Assembly: GCA_905480085.1 (NCBI GenBank)
Contig: CAJQPD010000300.1
Span: 1-8,684, forward strand
Direction: 5' to 3'
Length of the DNA: 8,684 nucleotides
Origin: an uncultured Acidimicrobiia bacterium
GTDB lineage: Bacteria > Actinomycetota > Acidimicrobiia > Spongiisociales > JAENVV01
In this document: piece by piece, positions 1 through 5,706 of the stretch
Position numbering within the stretch: position 1 is the first letter of the stretch
How the letters are laid out: the number at the start of each line of letters is the position of its first letter
The notes under the pieces: generated by a model
Seen by the model: the letters and a program-made list of their open reading frames with translations, nothing else
Databases searched by the model: none
What the model was told of the DNA's origin: nothing
Position numbers and translations under genes: made by a program

Positions 1-14
1 CAAAACCGACCAGG

Positions 15-1205
15 TCAAGCGAGGAGCTGGGCGATTCGCTCTATGCCTTCGATGAGGTCCTCGTCGCTGAGAGCGTATGACATCCGGGCATAGCCCGGTG
101 CCCCGAAGGCCTCGCCGGGCACGATTGCCACCTGAGCGAACTCCAGGATGTCTGCCGCCAGATCCAGCGTCGTGGTAGGCGTGTGACCGTTGATCGAACG
201 CCCGAGAATGCCCTCGAAATTCGGAAAAGCGTAAAAGGCGCCTTCCGGCTCGATGCACTCGACGCCATCAATGGCGTTGAGCATGGAAACCATCGTTTGG
301 CGGCGCCGATCAAAAGCAGCTCGCATGCTGACCACTGCGTCGAGCGGGCCACTTACTGCTGCCAACGCCGCTCGCTGGGCGATGTTGTCGACGTTGCTTG
401 TTGTGTGCGATTGCATGTTTGACGCAGCCTCGATGATGTCGGGTGGGCCGGCCATCCAGCCAACTCGCCATCCGGTCATCGAATACGTTTTGGCGACGCC
501 ATTCACGATGACACATCGATCCCTGATCTCGGGCACGAGCGTTGGCATTGACGCAAATACGGCATCGCCATAAACGAGGTGTTCGTAGATCTCATCTGTC
601 AGCACCCACAAGCCTTTTTCGGCTGCCCAGGCCCCCAGAGCAGAAATCTCGTCTTTGGTGTATACCGCCCCGGTCGGATTCGAAGGAGACACGAACAAGA
701 GGATCTTTGTCGCCGGAGTGAGCTGTTTCTCAAGCATTTCGACGGTCGCTTTGAATCCCATTGATGCGTCGGTCATCACATTCACAGGGACCCCACCGGC
801 CATCCTGATCGCTTCGGGGTAGGTGACCCAGTAGGGCGTGGGGAGGAGTACTTCGTCGCCCGGATCGAGCAGGGTTGCGAAGGCCTCGAACACGGCCATC
901 TTTCCGCCATCGGTCACGAGGAACTGGGAAGCTTCGAGGGCGAGTCCTGAATCCCGTTTGGTCTTGTCGGCGAGGGCCTGACGTAATTCGGGCAAGCCCG
1001 AGGAAGCGGTGTATTTGTGGTTTTTCGGGTCGCGGCAGGCGGCCACGGCGGCCTCGACGATGTAATCAGGAGTCGGGAAATCCGGCTCACCGGCTCCGAA
1101 GCCAATAACGGGGATGCCGGCAGCCTTCATCGCCTTGGCCGTGGCGGTGATTGAAACCGTAGCCGACGGTTCTATTGAAGCAATGCGTTCCGATACCCGG
1201 CCCAT
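15..1205 (-). CDS. class I/II PLP-dependent aminotransferase (aspartate aminotransferase-like)
   Basis: This complete 396-aa cytosolic aminotransferase of fold type I transfers an amino group between an amino acid (probably aspartate or a similar substrate) and a 2-oxo acid, using pyridoxal phosphate. Visible motifs, in order, are [10 protein letters not shown] (37-46), the phosphate-binding region TDGGK (98-102), the ring-stacking aromatic residues in PYW (124-126), SPSNPTG (173-179, with the cofactor-contacting Asn176), TDEIYE (203-208, Asp204 and Tyr207), [14 protein letters not shown] (237-250, Schiff-base Lys239) and the substrate-carboxylate Arg374 in GYARMSYA. Length is normal for the AspC/AspB-like Iγ subgroup. 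The ATG start has GAGAGGA about 6 nt upstream. It lies 65 nt after the 221-aa gene on the same strand and is probably the last known gene of that group. The family is certain. The exact substrate (Asp, aromatic or other) cannot be read from sequence alone. Confidence 0.95.
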   Translation of the reverse strand: MGRVSERIASIEPSATVSITATAKAMKAAGIPVIGFGAGEPDFPTPDYIVEAAVAACRDPKNHKYTASSGLPELRQALADKTKRDSGLALEASQFLVTDGGKMAVFEAFATLLDPGDEVLLPTPYWVTYPEAIRMAGGVPVNVMTDASMGFKATVEMLEKQLTPATKILLFVSPSNPTGAVYTKDEISALGAWAAEKGLWVLTDEIYEHLVYGDAVFASMPTLVPEIRDRCVIVNGVAKTYSMTGWRVGWMAGPPDIIEAASNMQSHTTSNVDNIAQRAALAAVSGPLDAVVSMRAAFDRRRQTMVSMLNAIDGVECIEPEGAFYAFPNFEGILGRSINGHTPTTTLDLAADILEFAQVAIVPGEAFGAPGYARMSYALSDEDLIEGIERIAQLLA

Positions 1206-1270
1206 ATTTTCCTCTCAAGGTGAGCTGTCTCGGGACACATTAGTGGCGCCTCAGAAGGGGTTGGCCTGAC

Positions 1271-1936
1271 CTACCCGGCAGGTTGGATGACCAGGTCGAT
1301 GATGTGGGCTGCCGGGCGAAACACTTGTCGGCTGAGTGGAGATAATGCGGAAGCAGGGTGTGCGACCGGCAGGACGGCCCGTCCGGCGGTCAGGGCCGCT
1401 CGCGCCGCACGGGCGCACCCCACTGTCGTCCACAGCCGTTGATTGTGGCGGGCGACGACCGGGAGTAGCACACAGTCTGCGGTCTCGGCCGGTACCAGCG
1501 ATACGGGCGCGACATACTCGAGAAGGCCCCTTCGAAACGCCCGGCTACTGGTCCGCAACTCGGGGCTGGCCGCTTCGGTTACGGCCTGCAACACCGCCCG
1601 AGTTCCCGATCCCAGCGACAAGACTCCCAGGCTCGGGAAGCGGGCCGCCTCATAGGCCAGGTCCATCGACCAGCGCGGATCTTCCAGTCGACCAATCATT
1701 GCCTGCAGGGCCAAAGCAGTTCGGCCGGGATTCAAATCCATGGCAGCTTCGGTGACCGCCAGTAGGAGGGCCTGGTCGGACCTCCGCTTCCGGAGTGATT
1801 GCGCAGCGGCAACGCCAGCCTCCGCCCACGACACTTCAGTAAGTTCGAGCAATGCCTTGGCAGCCTTGATGGCTGCCAAGACTGGATCTGCCCATTCGTC
1901 GCGGGCTACGTCGTTGAGGGTCTCACCGGGGTTCAA
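1271..1936 (-). CDS. uncharacterised protein, faintly IF-2B-like fold
   Basis: I do not recognise this 221-aa protein with confidence. It is Ala/Leu-rich, probably cytosolic, with no signal peptide or membrane segment. Two stretches recall the IF-2B / methylthioribose-1-phosphate isomerase-like fold: GVLSLGSGTRAVLQAV (104-119), placed like the family's 'ThSrSstV..aL' strand-loop-helix, and ADCVLLPV followed by TTVGCARAARAALTAGRAV (153-160, 170-188), placed like 'aDlVlvGaDav...NkvGt..lAl.A...g.PV'. The key catalytic Cys and Asp pattern of MTR-1-P isomerases is not obvious, so any member would be divergent or non-catalytic. The proposed start is a TTG that overlaps the TGA of the OsmC gene (TTGA), implying translational coupling. 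No good Shine-Dalgarno sequence is present, and a later TTG (codon 20) is possible. The aminotransferase follows 65 nt downstream. The gene call is solid; the fold suggestion is tentative. Confidence 0.7.
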   Translation of the reverse strand: MNPGETLNDVARDEWADPVLAAIKAAKALLELTEVSWAEAGVAAAQSLRKRRSDQALLLAVTEAAMDLNPGRTALALQAMIGRLEDPRWSMDLAYEAARFPSLGVLSLGSGTRAVLQAVTEAASPELRTSSRAFRRGLLEYVAPVSLVPAETADCVLLPVVARHNQRLWTTVGCARAARAALTAGRAVLPVAHPASALSPLSRQVFRPAAHIIDLVIQPAG

Positions 1937-2403
1937 GGGGCTAATTGCAGTTCGGTCGTGATCTCGATGGAGTCTTGAATCGAGCGTGCCACCGGACAGA
2001 AATCGGCATGGAAGCCATGGACTCTTTCTGCGGTGTCGCGTTGGTCGCCTTCTACGCCTCTGAGCGTGTAGGTGACATGGATGCGTTTGATTATGAGGAC
2101 TTTGCCCTCTTTCTCGACCTCGCCGGTCGTCTCAGAGATCAGGTCCCCGTGTGATGCGTTGATGCCGCGCGCCTCCAGCGCGCCCCCGAAGGTTCCCGTC
2201 AGTCAACCGCCGGCGGCGGCAATCACGTAGTCAATCGTGGTGGCGTCTGGTGGGTATTCCTCAGGGTCGACGCCGTAATGCTCGGCGATGGCTCCGTGCA
2301 CTCCGAAGCTGATTGGCTCATCCAGGGACGGCATCCATACTTTGCGAATCGGGCCTCGAACCCGTTCGATTCTGACCTTCGAGGTGTACGCAACGTCGCT
2401 CAT
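1933..2403 (-). CDS. OsmC-family peroxidase-like selenoprotein (in-frame TGA read as selenocysteine)
   Basis: OsmC/Ohr proteins are small cytosolic thiol peroxidases that reduce organic hydroperoxides using a peroxidatic and a resolving cysteine. Here the ATG frame gives 66 codons ending DYVIAAAGG, then a TGA at 2203-2205, then 89 more open codons starting LTGTFGGALEARGI and ending at TGA 1933-1935. Read through, the product is 156 aa, the normal family length. The TGA falls exactly at the first conserved Cys (family pattern AA.GGCL.), giving Sec67. The second conserved Cys is present as Cys136 in FCPVARSI. Downstream codons keep the family's beta-strand pattern (EGKVLIIKRIHVTYTL), so this is not random sequence. 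A hairpin suited to a bacterial SECIS follows the TGA. The true stop overlaps the start of the next gene. There is no clear Shine-Dalgarno before the ATG. The alternative is a nonsense mutation or a sequencing error (TGC or TGT to TGA). Standard annotation would give a 66-aa fragment. Confidence 0.85.
2167..2183 (-). promoter_or_regulatory. candidate bacterial SECIS hairpin after the OsmC TGA
   Basis: On the minus strand a perfect 6-bp stem GCGCGC/GCGCGC (2183-2178 with 2172-2167) closes a 5-nt loop, UGGAG. The loop starts 25 nt after the TGA at 2203-2205. Bacterial SECIS elements lie within the coding region just downstream of UGA, with an apical loop about 16-37 nt away and a guanine in the first two loop positions. 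Spacing and loop G both fit. Because GC content here is high, a 6-bp GC stem could also occur by chance, so the hairpin supports the selenocysteine reading but does not prove it. Confidence 0.6.
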
Positions 2404-2407
2404 GCGA

Positions 2408-2428
2408 TTGACGTTAGCGCTCTGTCAA
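2408..2428. promoter_or_regulatory. inverted repeat TTGAC-N11-GTCAA ahead of the OsmC gene
   Basis: Just upstream of the OsmC ATG (2403) is a 5-bp perfect inverted repeat with arms TTGAC at 2408-2412 and GTCAA at 2424-2428. A palindromic AGCGCT lies near its centre. A TANNNT-type hexamer (TAACGT) lies 7 nt before the ATG on the minus strand, which could be the -10 of a leaderless promoter. It could be an operator for a redox-responsive regulator, but the arms are short and no regulator gene is in the window. Confidence 0.3.
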
Positions 2429-2433
2429 TACCA

Positions 2434-2460
2434 GCGGGGGACGTACTGGCCGCCCCCCGC
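2434..2460 (-). terminator. GC-rich hairpin downstream of the 11-mer-repeat gene
   Basis: Arms GCGGGGG (2434-2440) and CCCCCGC (2454-2460) can form a 7-bp stem around a 13-nt loop, about 24 nt after the stop codon of the 128-aa gene. No T-run follows on the minus strand, so it would be a U-less terminator or a transcript-stabilising hairpin. It separates this gene from the OsmC group. Confidence 0.4.
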
Positions 2461-2483
2461 CGATGATTCCAACCAACTACTGA

Positions 2484-2870
2484 TTACTCGTCTTCGCTCT
2501 TGGCCTCGTCCACGGCATCGCTCACGACGTCGGTTGCGTCGTCCGCTGCGTCGCCGGCGGCATCGGCCACATCGCTGGCCGTGTCGCTGGCCGCATCGGT
2601 AGCGGTTGCGGCGCCACCCTTGACCTTTTCGACCACGTCGCCAGCTGAGTCCTTGGCCTTCTCGACCAGATCGCCCGCGACGTCTTTGGCCTTGCCGAGG
2701 GCGCCTTCAGCTTTGTCCATAGCGCCTTCGACCATGTCGCCTACACCTTCACCCAGATGCTCGGCCATGTCTTTGGCTTTTTCCACGGCGTCGCCGGCGC
2801 TCTCGGCAGCCTCGGCTGCAACATTTTTGGCTTTTCCGAACATATTCTTGATCGTATCCATGAATGCCAT
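2484..2870 (-). CDS. small 11-mer-repeat, LEA-like amphipathic helical protein
   Basis: This 128-aa protein is very rich in Ala, Asp, Lys, Glu, Val and Gly, with no Cys, no Trp and no signal peptide. It carries repeated 11-residue units with the same pattern: SAGDAVEKAKD (24-34), VAGDLVEKAKD (64-74) and SAGDVVEKVKG (75-85), with looser copies between. The C-terminal 40 residues are an acidic Ala/Asp tract of similar periodicity. Such 11-mers form amphipathic helices in LEA-like stress proteins that are disordered in solution and fold on drying or at membranes. The N-terminus (MAFMDTIKNMFGKAKN) also resembles small actinobacterial proteins of the MT0933 antitoxin-like family, so either name could appear in databases. 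GAAGGGA lies about 10 nt before the ATG. It has its own intergenic space on both sides and is probably a single gene. Desiccation or osmotic protection is only inferred. Confidence 0.8.
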   Translation of the reverse strand: MAFMDTIKNMFGKAKNVAAEAAESAGDAVEKAKDMAEHLGEGVGDMVEGAMDKAEGALGKAKDVAGDLVEKAKDSAGDVVEKVKGGAATATDAASDTASDVADAAGDAADDATDVVSDAVDEAKSEDE

Positions 2871-2907
2871 GGGTGGTTCGTCCCTTCATCGTTGGTAGTA
2901 CGGCGTA

Positions 2908-2938
2908 TGTATAACAGCTCAGCCCTACCTGATGTCCG
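2908..2938 (-). promoter_or_regulatory. putative promoter of the 11-mer-repeat gene
   Basis: On the minus strand, TATACA (2913-2908) resembles a -10 box. CGGACA (2938-2933) is a 4/6 match to a -35 box, with a rather long 19-nt spacer. The start codon is 37 nt downstream of the -10, leaving room for a leader carrying the GAAGGGA ribosome site. Confidence 0.35.
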
Positions 2939-2963
2939 GTATACGTCCACTGCCCGGCGAGAA

Positions 2964-3824
2964 TCAATACCCGTACTGAGCGACAATCGATCCGTTGGCA
3001 TCCAGAAGGAAGCCGGTATCGCCTGCGTTATCCCATACCGGAGTGTCGTTGCACCAGTAGAACTCGGGTGACCGATCCGGCCCACAGCCTGTATAGAGAA
3101 CCAATGACTCTCCCGGGGCTATCAGAACTCCGGAACCGAACGTGTAGCGATGCACGGACGATTCGTCTCTTACGGTCCACTTGGATAGGTCGACGACGGT
3201 TGGGTGATTGGATTCGATAGTGACCCACTCACCATTCAGATTCTCGTTGTCTCGTCCGATGGCGTCGGCGTTGATCCCGGTGATGGTCACCTCAAAGTGC
3301 TCGGTTGACCCGCAGGCTGTCGAAGACCACATCCCGGTTTCCTCTTCCTGGGCAATCTGTTCTGCCCCGTCGAGTACCGCCTGCAACGTCGTGTTTGGCT
3401 CGTAGCCTCTCGCTAGGGCAGCGCCCTGCCGAACCAGTTCGGCATTCACGAAGACGTCACCCGACCATACGTACCCCAGGATGCGGCCGTATTGGTCGAA
3501 TTCCTCGACATCGGTACCCACCAAAACGTGTTGGCCCCCGATCAAGTCGTCGAGCAATGCGCGAGCTTGCCGACCGAAGCATTCGCCTTGTTCGGGGGAG
3601 TTGATACCAATCAGGCGTACCCGTTCCTCCTGGCCGTCAATCTCGACCCTGAAGGAATCACCATCCTGGACATACAGCACGGTGGCGGTTCTGGCTTCGG
3701 CCGGTGCCGGGGGAATCTCGAACGTGATGGGCTGAGGATCTCCCGAGCTAGCCGACGGTCGGGCCTGGGGGGATACACACGCGCCGGCGATAGTGGCGGC
3801 GAGGAGGAATCCCGCCGCTCTCAC
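2964..3824 (-). CDS. exported thermonuclease-like (SNase) protein with C-terminal lamin-tail-like domain
   Basis: This 286-aa protein has a short hydrophobic N-terminus ending in Cys16 (IAGAC), so it is secreted and possibly a lipoprotein. A Ser/Pro/Ala linker follows. Residues 45-170 match the staphylococcal nuclease fold, which hydrolyses DNA and RNA with Ca2+: DGD (54-56), VRLIGINSPE (69-78) and DQYGR (110-114). Equivalents of Arg35 (Arg70), Glu43 (Glu78), Arg87 (Arg114) and Asp21 (Asp56) are present. The Ca-binding Asp40 position is Asn75, a change that may reduce or alter activity. Residues 177-286 look like a lamin-tail domain (GEWVTIES, DLSKWTVRDES, IAPGESLVLYTG, DTGFLLDANG), often found attached to secreted nucleases. 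The GTG start overlaps the upstream flavoprotein stop (GTGA) and has AAAGGG 5 nt ahead. It is the last gene of the 5652-2964 operon. Likely role: extracellular nucleic-acid scavenging. Confidence 0.88.
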   Translation of the reverse strand: MRAAGFLLAATIAGACVSPQARPSASSGDPQPITFEIPPAPAEARTATVLYVQDGDSFRVEIDGQEERVRLIGINSPEQGECFGRQARALLDDLIGGQHVLVGTDVEEFDQYGRILGYVWSGDVFVNAELVRQGAALARGYEPNTTLQAVLDGAEQIAQEEETGMWSSTACGSTEHFEVTITGINADAIGRDNENLNGEWVTIESNHPTVVDLSKWTVRDESSVHRYTFGSGVLIAPGESLVLYTGCGPDRSPEFYWCNDTPVWDNAGDTGFLLDANGSIVAQYGY

Positions 3825-5170
3825 ATAGCCCTTTCGTAGGCGCGGCGGGCGGCGATCAGAACCGGATCCCAGGTCCCCGAGAAGGGCGGTGCATATGAGA
3901 GGTCCATCATCGAGAAGGCCAGGCCATCCATTTCATTCCATATCCCGGTTGCGAGCGTGTCGATACGTTTGCCGGCCGACCGGCCGCCGACGATCTGCGC
4001 TCCAAGTAGACGACCGGTGCGTCGTTCAGCAGTGACCTTGAGAGTCATGTCGGTTGACTCCGGCCAGTATCCGGCCATGGTGGTGGATTCAGTGATGGCG
4101 GTCACCGCTTCGATTCCGGCCATCTCGGCCTCAGCCTGGCTCAATCCAGTGCGGGCGATTTCGATGTCGAGAACTTTCGTGATCGCCGTTCCGAGGATTC
4201 CAGGGAACGTGGCCTCGTCTCCACCAATGTTGATGCCGGCGACCCGTCCTTGTTTGTTGGCGACCGTTCCCAGGTGGACGTTGGCGGGTCGGCCCGTGAT
4301 TCGATGGAGCGCTTCGGCACAGTCGCCCGCCGACCAGATACCTTCGACGGATGTGCGTTGTCGATTGTCCACCGCAACCGCTCCGGTCGGGCCGATCCGA
4401 ATGCCTGCCTCGGCTGCGAGTTCGGACACCGGTTCCGTTCCAAGCGCCAGGATGACGATGTCGGCCTCCAGGACGGAGCCGTCGAGTTGAATTCCTCGGA
4501 CGTGACCTTGCTCGTCTGCCAGACAGTTGACCCGGTGACCGGGTTGGACCGCTATGCCGCGTTCCCGCATGCCTGCGGTCACGATTGCTCCCAGATCTTG
4601 ATCGATTGATCGGTTCATCACGACCGTTCCCGACGTGACCAACGTGGTGGTGATACCGCGCACGTGAAACGCTTCGGCCATTTCCAAGCCGATGTACCCG
4701 CCCCCCACCACGACCGCGTTCTTGGCATGAGCGGCGGCGGCCTTGATCGCCTCTGCGTCGTCGAGGGTCTTGAGATGGAACACACCGGTCAGGTCGATGC
4801 CTTCGATGGGTGGTCGAACCGGTCGGGCACCGGTGGCATAGACGAGCTGGTCGAAGGGAACTACCCGGGATTCGTGACCATTCAGTACGGTGATCGTCCG
4901 GCTATCCGTGTCGATTTCAGTGACGGTGTTTCCAAGGTGGACGCTGATGTCTTGCTGGCTGAACTGGGCGGGGGTACGGGCAATGAGCTGCTCGATATTG
5001 GGGACGTCACCCGAGATGTAATACGGTTCGCCGCAGGCCGAATAGCTAACCCGCTGAGTCATTTCGAACACATCGATGATCAGATCGTCCGAGGTACGAC
5101 GACGCCTGGCCTGGGACGCGGCTGACATGCCGGCGGCGTCACCGCCGATCACCACGAGGCGTTCGGTCAC
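3821..5170 (-). CDS. FAD-dependent pyridine nucleotide-disulfide oxidoreductase, CoA-disulfide reductase-like
   Basis: This 449-aa cytosolic flavoprotein belongs to the single-cysteine class (CoA-disulfide reductase, NADH oxidase, NADH peroxidase), which uses NAD(P)H and FAD with one redox Cys. Motifs are the N-terminal FAD-binding VVIGGDAAGMSAA (6-18), the active-site SYSACGEPYY (42-51, Cys46), YATGARP (111-117), the NAD(P)H-binding VVVGGGYIGLEMAE (153-166), the second FAD motif GIWSAGDCAE (277-286) and the C-terminal dimerisation domain with YAPPFSGTWDPV (426-437), where CoA-disulfide reductases carry a key Tyr. No rhodanese domain is attached. The GTG start overlaps the preceding stop (GTGA), and the end overlaps the nuclease gene in the same way, so the three genes are co-translated. 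Likely substrates are CoA-disulfide or other low-molecular-weight disulfides, or O2/peroxide. The exact one is not decidable from sequence. Confidence 0.9.
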   Translation of the reverse strand: MTERLVVIGGDAAGMSAASQARRRRTSDDLIIDVFEMTQRVSYSACGEPYYISGDVPNIEQLIARTPAQFSQQDISVHLGNTVTEIDTDSRTITVLNGHESRVVPFDQLVYATGARPVRPPIEGIDLTGVFHLKTLDDAEAIKAAAAHAKNAVVVGGGYIGLEMAEAFHVRGITTTLVTSGTVVMNRSIDQDLGAIVTAGMRERGIAVQPGHRVNCLADEQGHVRGIQLDGSVLEADIVILALGTEPVSELAAEAGIRIGPTGAVAVDNRQRTSVEGIWSAGDCAEALHRITGRPANVHLGTVANKQGRVAGINIGGDEATFPGILGTAITKVLDIEIARTGLSQAEAEMAGIEAVTAITESTTMAGYWPESTDMTLKVTAERRTGRLLGAQIVGGRSAGKRIDTLATGIWNEMDGLAFSMMDLSYAPPFSGTWDPVLIAARRAYERAM

Positions 5171-5652
5171 GAGTTCTTTTTGCCGAACCGGCGTCGTTCA
5201 ACTGGAGGGTTGAGCTGAGCTTTGAGTTTTTTGAGTTCTGCCAGTTGTTGCTTCACCTTGCGGCGTCGCATCCGGATCACATAACCGACGATTTCGTCGA
5301 TGATCACCGCAACCAGCGTGGTTCCGAGAAGGATTCCGGCCAGCGGGGCGCTAATTCTCCATTGCAGAAACTTGAATTCGACGGTTCCGGTGTTTTGGAC
5401 GACCAGGATGATGACGACCGCCAGAAGAATGGCGCCGAACAGCATCGACCATCGAAAGCCCGAGCCCTTGTAAATCGTGGTTGGGGTAGCCGGGGCGGCA
5501 GGGGCCGGCTCGTCCGCAGGAGATGTCTCCATCCCGGCGGTTTCGTCCATGGAGGCTGGAAGCATCTCTCCATCCGTGATGTCGATACCTTCGGTCGATT
5601 CGAGGCCGAGTTCGTCGAGGCCGTCAGCGTCGGGTGTGGGTTCGTCGTTCAT
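5167..5652 (-). CDS. LapA-domain (DUF1049) two-helix inner-membrane protein
   Basis: This 161-aa membrane protein has an acidic, Pro/Ala-rich N-terminal 65 residues that are probably disordered. Transmembrane helix 1 (about 67-86, LFGAILLAVVIILVVQNTG) leads into the diagnostic LapA pattern QNTGTVEFKFLQWRI (86-100). Helix 2 follows (about 102-125), then a strongly basic, coiled-coil-like tail (RMRRRK to LKAQL, 127-147). LapA in proteobacteria takes part in envelope assembly. In actinobacteria the family's role is unknown, so no function is given. It is the first gene of the operon with the flavoprotein and nuclease. The ATG has no Shine-Dalgarno sequence but sits 6 nt after a -10 box, suggesting a leaderless transcript. 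A later in-frame Met (MLPAS, residue 30) seems less likely. Confidence 0.85.
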   Translation of the reverse strand: MNDEPTPDADGLDELGLESTEGIDITDGEMLPASMDETAGMETSPADEPAPAAPATPTTIYKGSGFRWSMLFGAILLAVVIILVVQNTGTVEFKFLQWRISAPLAGILLGTTLVAVIIDEIVGYVIRMRRRKVKQQLAELKKLKAQLNPPVERRRFGKKNS

Positions 5653-5658
5653 GACAGC

Positions 5659-5687
5659 ATCGTAGCGACCATTGTCTGACGTGTCAG
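5659..5687 (-). promoter_or_regulatory. promoter of the LapA-like/flavoprotein/nuclease operon
   Basis: On the minus strand, CTGACA (5687-5682, 5/6 match to the -35 consensus) and TACGAT (5664-5659, TANNNT type) are separated by exactly 17 nt. The -10 ends 6 nt before the ATG at 5652, the spacing expected for a leaderless actinobacterial mRNA. The -35 overlaps the CTGAC-GT-GTCAG dyad. Confidence 0.6.
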
Positions 5688-5699
5688 TGGATCTACACT
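5672..5699 (+). promoter_or_regulatory. promoter of the secreted-protein gene at 5707
   Basis: TTGTCT (5672-5677, 4/6 match to -35) and TACACT (5694-5699, TANNNT -10) lie 16 nt apart. The -10 ends 7 nt before the ATG at 5707, again the leaderless spacing. It overlaps the opposing promoter and the shared dyad. Confidence 0.5.
5676..5687. promoter_or_regulatory. inverted repeat CTGAC-GT-GTCAG between divergent genes
   Basis: Perfect 5-bp arms around a 2-nt centre sit on the -35 region of both divergent promoters (5652 leftward, 5707 rightward). A dimeric regulator binding here would block both. No regulator gene is in the window and the arms are short, so this is a candidate only. Confidence 0.4.
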
Positions 5700-5706
5700 G
5701 TGCCGG

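Noticed and set aside
1336..1755. 139-aa plus-strand open frame
   Set aside because: It is Arg/Pro-rich, typical of a shadow frame in high-GC DNA, and overlaps the 221-aa minus gene.
1945..2154. Plus-strand open frame opposite the 3' half of the OsmC gene
   Set aside because: The minus-strand read-through frame encodes recognisable OsmC sequence over the same bases; the plus frame has no family resemblance.
1933..2403. Frameshifted OsmC pseudogene
   Set aside because: No frame change is needed: the sequence before and after the TGA is in the same frame with family residues intact on both sides. A simple nonsense substitution remains possible but fits less well than selenocysteine.
2500..2898. 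132-aa Ser/Ala-rich open frame opposite the 11-mer-repeat gene
   Set aside because: It mirrors the repeat codons of the minus-strand gene. The low-complexity Ser/Ala product and lack of a ribosome site mark it as a shadow.
3957..4490. 177-aa plus-strand open frame opposite the flavoprotein
   Set aside because: It is antisense to a gene with complete FAD, NAD and active-site motifs; no protein features of its own.
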